Part shown: positions 7,925 through 11,205 of the stretch, piece after piece
Numbering within the stretch: position 1 is the first letter of the stretch
Layout: each line of letters opens with the position of its first letter
Source of the DNA: Muribaculaceae bacterium
Lineage (GTDB): Bacteria > Bacteroidota > Bacteroidia > Bacteroidales > Muribaculaceae
Assembly: GCA_020026215.1 (NCBI GenBank)
Contig: JAHHQT010000062.1
Coordinates: 1-11,205 of the forward strand
DNA length: 11,205 nucleotides
Direction: 5' to 3'
Program-made: the position numbers and the translations under genes
The notes under the pieces: model-generated
What the model saw: the letters and a program-made list of their open reading frames with translations, nothing else
The model's database searches: none
What the model was told of the DNA's origin: nothing

Positions 7925-7958
7925 TTTGCAAAATTGCCAAATTTGTATAGTATATTTG
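7925..7958 (+). promoter_or_regulatory. Bacteroides-type promoter of the three-gene unknown cassette
   Basis: TTTG at 7925-7928 and TATATTTG at 7951-7958 match the -33 (TTTG) and -7 (TAnnTTTG) boxes of Bacteroidota primary promoters, with a 22-nt spacer, slightly longer than usual. The first gene's ATG lies 38 nt after the -7 box. Confidence 0.7.
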
Positions 7959-7996
7959 TGGTGGGAAAACACAACATAAAGATTGTTTTGGTAATT

Positions 7997-8404
7997 ATGT
8001 ATGAAAGTAAAACTAAGAGAAATCAAGAGCTGATGTGTGACTATCGGAGATATTTGCGCGCAGCGATGCAAAGCGGTGGCAGAATTGACACGGAAGAGGT
8101 CATTAACCGCGTTCTGAAGGAATGTACTCCACGTTACGATGTTTCTTACGACTATACAAGGCGAATGATGCATACTATGATAGAATGCGGTCAGCCTTGT
8201 CCGGCAAAAGGCATCAAACGGCTGATGTGGGAGGAAATCTGTACAAAGGTGAAACTGTATATGTCGGCACGGAAATACTCTCTGCCTGATGCCATAACCA
8301 CCGTGTTGAGGGAGAAACGAGCCTCGCGCTATTTTTTGTCTTATAAGCAGGCTGCCAAAATCATTTTCTATGAGAGGACTCATCGTACTAATTGTCGTGC
8401 TTAG
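7997..8404 (+). CDS. Small basic protein with two tandem copies of one helical domain, unknown function
   Basis: I do not recognise a characterised family. The 135-aa protein is basic, lacks a signal peptide and membrane segments, and is probably cytosolic and helical. Its two halves align: residues 7-63 contain VLKE-CTP-RYDVSYDYTRRMM (39-58) and residues 74-127 contain VLRE-KRAS-RYFLSYKQAAKII (103-123). Each copy begins with a Lys-Arg pair and ends in the pattern RYxxSYxxxxx(M/I)(M/I), so the protein seems to have arisen by domain duplication. Its charge and duplication would suit nucleic acid or partner binding, but that is inference. The ATG at 7997 is used because the longer in-frame upstream option (7934) overlaps the promoter. 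The next gene starts 35 bp inside its 3' end, in another frame. The tight overlap resembles phage gene packing. Confidence 0.85.
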   Translation: MYESKTKRNQELMCDYRRYLRAAMQSGGRIDTEEVINRVLKECTPRYDVSYDYTRRMMHTMIECGQPCPAKGIKRLMWEEICTKVKLYMSARKYSLPDAITTVLREKRASRYFLSYKQAAKIIFYERTHRTNCRA

Positions 8405-8801
8405 TCTGGTGTCCTGTGCCTCGGTGAGGAAAAGGATGGCAGAACAAGTCGGTCAGGTGGAAATCGTGAGAAATGAACATCTGGCGGCTCAAATGGAAAG
8501 TATAGCGGATGCTGCAACTCTTGAAAAGGTAATTGAGCTCTATGTCGAGACTTCCGACAGTGGTGTAACACCCAAGCGCCTGAAGATGGTGCGAAAGGAA
8601 ACCACCGTTGAAAAGCGACACTCCCACTCGCAGACCGCCGTAGAGACGGTGGCTGACAGTGTCAGGGCGGTTGTGGTCAGACAGGAGAAAATCGTGGAAA
8701 AGCGGAAAAATACAAGAGGTAGAAAATGGATGATTTTAGGTTTGATGACCATTCTTGTACTAATAATCGGATACAAATTAAAAAATGAAAAACACAATTG
8801 A
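8370..8801 (+). CDS. Predicted lipoprotein with C-terminal membrane helix; spanin-like topology
   Basis: The 143-aa product starts with a short basic end and hydrophobic stretch leading to the lipobox Leu-Val-Ser-Cys, with Cys16 as the likely lipidated residue. No acidic surface-export signal follows the Cys (it continues ASVRKR), so it would face the periplasm. Residues 17-115 are charged and likely helical or coiled-coil, with a Val-rich amphipathic section (TAVETVADSVRAVVVRQEKIVEKR, about 89-112). A second hydrophobic helix occupies 120-137, followed by KNEKHN. A lipid anchor at one end and a membrane helix at the other is the layout of unimolecular spanins such as phage T1 gp11, which join and disrupt inner and outer membranes during lysis. 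This is inference from topology and size only; no holin or endolysin is visible. It overlaps the preceding gene by 35 bp and the following one by 17 bp. Confidence 0.85.
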   Translation: MRGLIVLIVVLSLVSCASVRKRMAEQVGQVEIVRNEHLAAQMESIADAATLEKVIELYVETSDSGVTPKRLKMVRKETTVEKRHSHSQTAVETVADSVRAVVVRQEKIVEKRKNTRGRKWMILGLMTILVLIIGYKLKNEKHN

Positions 8802-9237
8802 AGTAACTGTCGCCATGGATTGCGATGAAATCAGAAAAACGGTTTATGCCGAAAGTGCCTTGTTGGCGGTGAGTCAGCCAAATATAGGGCGACCGAAGAT
8901 GATTACGGAAGACAACCGAAAACTCATCAATCTTTTCTTGGAGAGTACCTTTGTGGAAATCTCCACTATGTTGAGGGGATTTATCGATGCGGAAAAATTT
9001 GATTTGAGCGAGGAGGGGCTGTATAAGTTTCCGTTGATAATTCCACTGGAATATGCCAGCCTTGCTCCTGTGTTGAGGCGACATCTCGAAGCAGCCCATG
9101 CCGCAGGAGTGCTTGCACGTTGCTACAATGAGCATCGCCAAATCAGTGAGTTGTTTGAGAGTCGGCTGAGAGAAACCGTCAGCCGTATTCGACAGGCAAT
9201 GGCAGGGACGGATATGAATATCACACCCAACTATTGA
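8785..9237 (+). CDS. Unknown cytosolic, mostly helical protein; third gene of cassette
   Basis: I do not recognise the family with any certainty. The 150-aa protein has no signal peptide or membrane segment. It opens with a beta-like IEVTVAMDCDEIRKTVYAESAL stretch (5-26), then QPNIGRPKMITEDNRKLINLFLES (31-54), a central Leu/Ile strand region (KFPLIIPLEYAS, 81-92), and a long C-terminal helical part rich in Ala, Arg and Glu (APVLRRHLEAAHAAGVLARCY...SRLRETVSRIRQAMA, 94-140). The size and strand-helix make-up would suit a small phage structural or assembly protein, and I have an unverified impression of similar proteins in Bacteroides prophages. Its start lies 17 bp inside the preceding gene. 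Its stop overlaps the end of the oppositely oriented acetyltransferase gene by 7 bp, leaving no room for a terminator between them. Confidence 0.85.
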   Translation: MKNTIEVTVAMDCDEIRKTVYAESALLAVSQPNIGRPKMITEDNRKLINLFLESTFVEISTMLRGFIDAEKFDLSEEGLYKFPLIIPLEYASLAPVLRRHLEAAHAAGVLARCYNEHRQISELFESRLRETVSRIRQAMAGTDMNITPNY

Positions 9238-9722
9238 TTGTCGTTGCGCTGATAGGCAATGCGGGGAGAATGATTGCGGGTGTAGATGATGCCACATTCC
9301 TTGAAATTCAGTTCCGCTAAAATCCTTTGCATAATTTTATTGTCGTGGTGGGTATCCACACGAATATTATGGTGTCGGGTGAAGCACCAGTTGAGACACA
9401 TTTTGCCTATGCCCGGATGTTTGCCGTCTCCCACGAGGCGGTGAACCGTGGCATAAGGACTGTTGTCCAGCCATTCCCCGTTTTCGATGATGGCATAGGT
9501 CGGGTCTTCGCCCGTAATCATGGCAAATCCTGCCGCTATTGTGCCGTTGTCGTCAGCCACATAGAATACGCCGCTCACAATGTCAGCCTTAATGGTGGAA
9601 TATTCGGGATAGGCATCCGCCCATTGGTGGGGATTGCCCGAATTTGCCATAAAGACTTTGGCATTCTTGTAGAGCATCATCAGAGAGTCGATGTCGTTGA
9701 TGTCGGCTTTTCTTATAATCAT
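9231..9722 (-). CDS. GNAT family N-acetyltransferase
   Basis: GNAT enzymes move an acetyl group from acetyl-CoA to an amine. The 163-aa single-domain protein fits the fold: the N-terminal MIIRKADINDIDSLMMLYKNA strand and helix; a central strand pair YVADDNGTIAAGFAMI (54-69); motif A at HRLVGDGKHPGIGKMCLNWC (94-113), where the pyrophosphate loop reads KHPGIG (101-106) with Lys in place of the usual Gln/Arg; and motif B, IRVDTHHDNKIMQRILAELNFKECG (120-144). An NSGNPHQWADAYPE segment (27-40) is typical of a Bacteroidota/Firmicutes subgroup of unknown substrate. Its ATG overlaps the stop of the upstream M16 peptidase as ATGA (9719-9722 on the minus strand), so both are likely translated from one message. 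The substrate is unknown. Confidence 0.92.
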   Translation of the reverse strand: MIIRKADINDIDSLMMLYKNAKVFMANSGNPHQWADAYPEYSTIKADIVSGVFYVADDNGTIAAGFAMITGEDPTYAIIENGEWLDNSPYATVHRLVGDGKHPGIGKMCLNWCFTRHHNIRVDTHHDNKIMQRILAELNFKECGIIYTRNHSPRIAYQRNDNQ

Positions 9723-10939
9723 AAGAAGGTAAGTGTTGAATAGCCCTTTTTAAGCATTTCGGCGGTTTCACGAATCTGTTCTGAAGAAACCGAACGGATC
9801 ATTTCAGAGATTTCCTCGATGGAATTCATCTGGTCAAAATAGAGGATGCCTTTGCCCAACGCAAGTGCGTAGTTTTCCAAACTGTCGCTGCTCACGATGA
9901 GTTGGCCGATGTATTGTTTCTTCGCTGCCTCGAGCGCTTTCGCTGTCATCTTTCCTGATGCAATTCGGTCCATTTCATTGTCAATCAGTTTCAGACATTT
10001 CTTTACGGCACGTGAGTCACTGCCGAAATAGATGTTGAACAGACCGCAGTCGGAGAATAGAGTGACTGACGATTCCACCATATAGGCATAACCATGGCGT
10101 TCACGGATTGCGACGTTCAGTGTGGAATTCATGCCCGGACCACCCAGAATATTGTTCAGTAGCAAGAGGGCGTATTTTCGCTCATCGTGCATGCCGTAGG
10201 TCGGAGTGCCCACAATCGTATGTGCTTGGTGAGAACTGATGTCGCGCACCTCGTTGAAATGATTATTGAGAATTAAATTTGATTTCTTGCGCGGTTGTAA
10301 AGTCTTGTTCATCCCTCCGAAATGGCGTTCTGCCAAACGGAAAATCTTTTCCGCCGGTTCTTTCGATACGGCAAACAATACCATGTTTTCGGGAACGTAG
10401 TTGCTTTTCAAGTAGTTCATACAGTCTTCAGAATAAAGATTGTAAAGGCATTGTTCGTCGCCGAGGATGTTATGACCGAGAGAAGTTCCCTTGAAAATCA
10501 AGTCCTCAAAGTCGTCGTATATAGCTTCTGAAGGAGTGTCGAGGTAAGACTGAATCTCCTCAATCACCACTTCTCTTTCCTTTTCAATTTCTTTCTCCGG
10601 GAATACTGAATTCATCACCAAATCGGAAATCAGTTCCATGGCGCGTGCCATGTTTCCGCGTGGGAAAACAGAGTAGATAAGTGTTTCTTCTTTAGTTGTG
10701 TACGCGTTCAGTTCGCCACCTACCAGCTCCATACGGTTGAGAATGTGCCATGCACGGCGTTTCTTAGTTCCCTTGAAAATGGTGTGCTCAACAAAATGGG
10801 CCAAACCGAACTGGTTGTCCAACTCGTCACGGCTGCCGACCTTGGTCGCTAAACCGCAATAAGAAACGTCGCTTTTGCTTTGACTGTAAACGACTCTTAA
10901 CCCATTTTTGAGTGTATGTAAAGTGTAATTTTTATCCAT
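9719..10939 (-). CDS. M16 family zinc metallopeptidase (processing-peptidase-like)
   Basis: M16B peptidases cleave peptides or short unfolded proteins using zinc. The 406-aa protein has the inverted zinc motif HxxEH at 48-52 (HFVEH; His48, Glu51, His52) and the third ligand about 76 residues on, probably Glu128 in EREVVIEEI (121-129), so the active site is intact. A C-terminal M16 domain follows, with the conserved Arg/Tyr element RERHGYAYMVESS. There is no signal peptide, suggesting a cytoplasmic enzyme. Many M16B proteins work with a second, inactive partner; none is encoded beside it here. The ATG at 10939 is chosen over an in-frame ATG at 10999 because a -7 promoter box (10955-10962) lies between them and the family likeness starts at YTLHTLKNGLRVV. 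The GNAT gene is coupled to its stop. Confidence 0.95.
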   Translation of the reverse strand: MDKNYTLHTLKNGLRVVYSQSKSDVSYCGLATKVGSRDELDNQFGLAHFVEHTIFKGTKKRRAWHILNRMELVGGELNAYTTKEETLIYSVFPRGNMARAMELISDLVMNSVFPEKEIEKEREVVIEEIQSYLDTPSEAIYDDFEDLIFKGTSLGHNILGDEQCLYNLYSEDCMNYLKSNYVPENMVLFAVSKEPAEKIFRLAERHFGGMNKTLQPRKKSNLILNNHFNEVRDISSHQAHTIVGTPTYGMHDERKYALLLLNNILGGPGMNSTLNVAIRERHGYAYMVESSVTLFSDCGLFNIYFGSDSRAVKKCLKLIDNEMDRIASGKMTAKALEAAKKQYIGQLIVSSDSLENYALALGKGILYFDQMNSIEEISEMIRSVSSEQIRETAEMLKKGYSTLTFL

Positions 10940-10954
10940 TGCAATAAATATCTG

Positions 10955-10962
10955 CAAAGATA
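10955..10962 (-). promoter_or_regulatory. Promoter -7 box for the M16 peptidase/GNAT pair
   Basis: On the minus strand this reads TATCTTTG, a match to the Bacteroides TAnnTTTG box, with only 15 nt between it and the ATG. A clean TTTG at the -33 distance is not present; a TTGACA-like stretch lies further upstream. The leader would be very short. Confidence 0.5.
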
Positions 10963-10989
10963 CGATACTCCTAAGAATTAATTTCATTA

Positions 10990-11024
10990 TTTGTGTCAAG
11001 AATGTTAGAAATTAATTATATTTG
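10990..11024 (+). promoter_or_regulatory. Candidate Bacteroides-type promoter for the gene at the right edge
   Basis: TTTG at 10990-10993 and TATATTTG at 11017-11024 match the -33 and -7 boxes, with a 23-nt spacer that is longer than ideal. The start codon is 127 nt downstream, leaving a leader of roughly 120 nt in which no known riboswitch was recognised. It is divergent from the peptidase promoter. Confidence 0.45.
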
Positions 11025-11089
11025 TAACTGAAATTAGCCTTAATGTTATGGAGAGATTACTGTAAGATTAACTTGGATGCAGGATCGGT

Positions 11090-11109
11090 ATCGTATATTA
11101 ATCGTATAT
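11090..11109 (+). repeat. Tandem 9-bp direct repeat in the leader of the right-edge gene
   Basis: ATCGTATAT occurs at 11090-11098 and again at 11101-11109, an 11-bp period or about one helical turn. This spacing would suit a tandem regulator site, but the repeat is short and AT-rich and may be chance. Confidence 0.4.
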
Positions 11110-11151
11110 ATTTCTTACTTTAATTAAAAACTTAAACAAAAAACAAAAGAC

Positions 11152-11205
11152 ATGAAAAATTTCAAACTGATTGTTAATCCTTTTTTTGACGGTGTCAAAA
11201 AGGAA
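11152..11205 (+). CDS. Start of an unidentified gene, cut by the window end
   Basis: An ATG at 11152 opens 18 codons (MKNFKLIVNPFFDGVKKE) running to the right edge without a stop. It is preceded by an A-rich stretch (11121-11150) typical of Bacteroidota translation starts and by a promoter-like box at 11017-11024. The visible residues are too few to name a family. They look neither like a signal peptide nor like a lipoprotein start, which suggests a cytosolic protein. Confidence 0.55.
   Translation, partial: MKNFKLIVNPFFDGVKKE

Noticed and set aside
7934..7996. Longer start for the first cassette gene
   Set aside because: The added codons cover the -7 promoter box, so they would not be in the message.
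7901..8383. Minus-strand open frame across the cassette promoter and first gene
   Set aside because: It runs over the promoter and palindrome and lacks coding character; the + strand frame shows an internal domain duplication that the antisense frame does not.
7801..9237. Complete prophage, integrative element or retron/DGR system
   Set aside because: No integrase, reverse transcriptase, template/variable repeat, capsid gene or flanking att-like repeat could be found; only a cassette of phage-like style is supported.
8677..9297. 206-codon open frame on the minus strand across the second and third cassette genes
   Set aside because: The + strand frames have sensible starts, lipobox, membrane helix and promoter; the antisense product is rich in His/Cys/Gln and has no leader or promoter.
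1..11205. CRISPR array, tRNA, rRNA or insertion sequence
   Set aside because: No regularly spaced repeats, cloverleaf-like segments, rRNA sequence or transposase with terminal repeats was seen.

Overview
The window looks like chromosomal DNA from a Bacteroidota bacterium, most likely order Bacteroidales. The signs are Bacteroides-type promoter boxes (TAnnTTTG) ahead of several genes, A-rich leaders rather than strong Shine-Dalgarno sites, and protein families typical of the phylum: a DUF2807-like secreted protein, a Bacteroidota-type POT transporter and a cytosolic M16 peptidase. No RNA gene, insertion sequence, integrase or CRISPR array was seen. Genus cannot be fixed from the sequence alone.

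Region 1 (1-7800) is a co-directional run of mostly household genes on the + strand: the 3' part of infB (translation factor IF-2), folK (folate synthesis), dusB (tRNA dihydrouridine synthase), a secreted DUF2807-like protein with a long acidic tail, a Wzx-type polysaccharide flippase, sufE (Fe-S cluster sulfur transfer), a four-helix membrane protein translationally coupled to sufE, and a POT-family peptide transporter. Spacings are short (18-90 nt). A promoter-like box with an overlapping dyad lies in front of sufE. A strong intrinsic terminator (7828-7859) closes the run.

Region 2 (7861-9237) is the least ordinary part. A perfect 13+13 bp inverted repeat abuts the -33 box of a good Bacteroides-type promoter, which drives three small overlapping genes of unknown function. 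The first protein carries two tandem copies of one domain. The second has a lipobox at its N-terminus and a transmembrane helix at its C-terminus, the topology of a unimolecular phage spanin. The third is an unrecognised cytosolic, mostly helical protein. The compact, overlapping layout is phage-like, but no definite phage gene is present, so this is a candidate phage-derived cassette and not an established prophage.

Region 3 (9231-10939, - strand) holds a GNAT acetyltransferase translationally coupled (ATGA) to an upstream M16 zinc peptidase with an intact HxxEH site. This pair is transcribed toward the unknown cassette and overlaps its last gene tail-to-tail by 7 bp. Region 4 (10940-11205) is a divergent intergenic stretch with promoter-like boxes on both strands, followed by the first 18 codons of an unidentified + strand gene cut by the window end.
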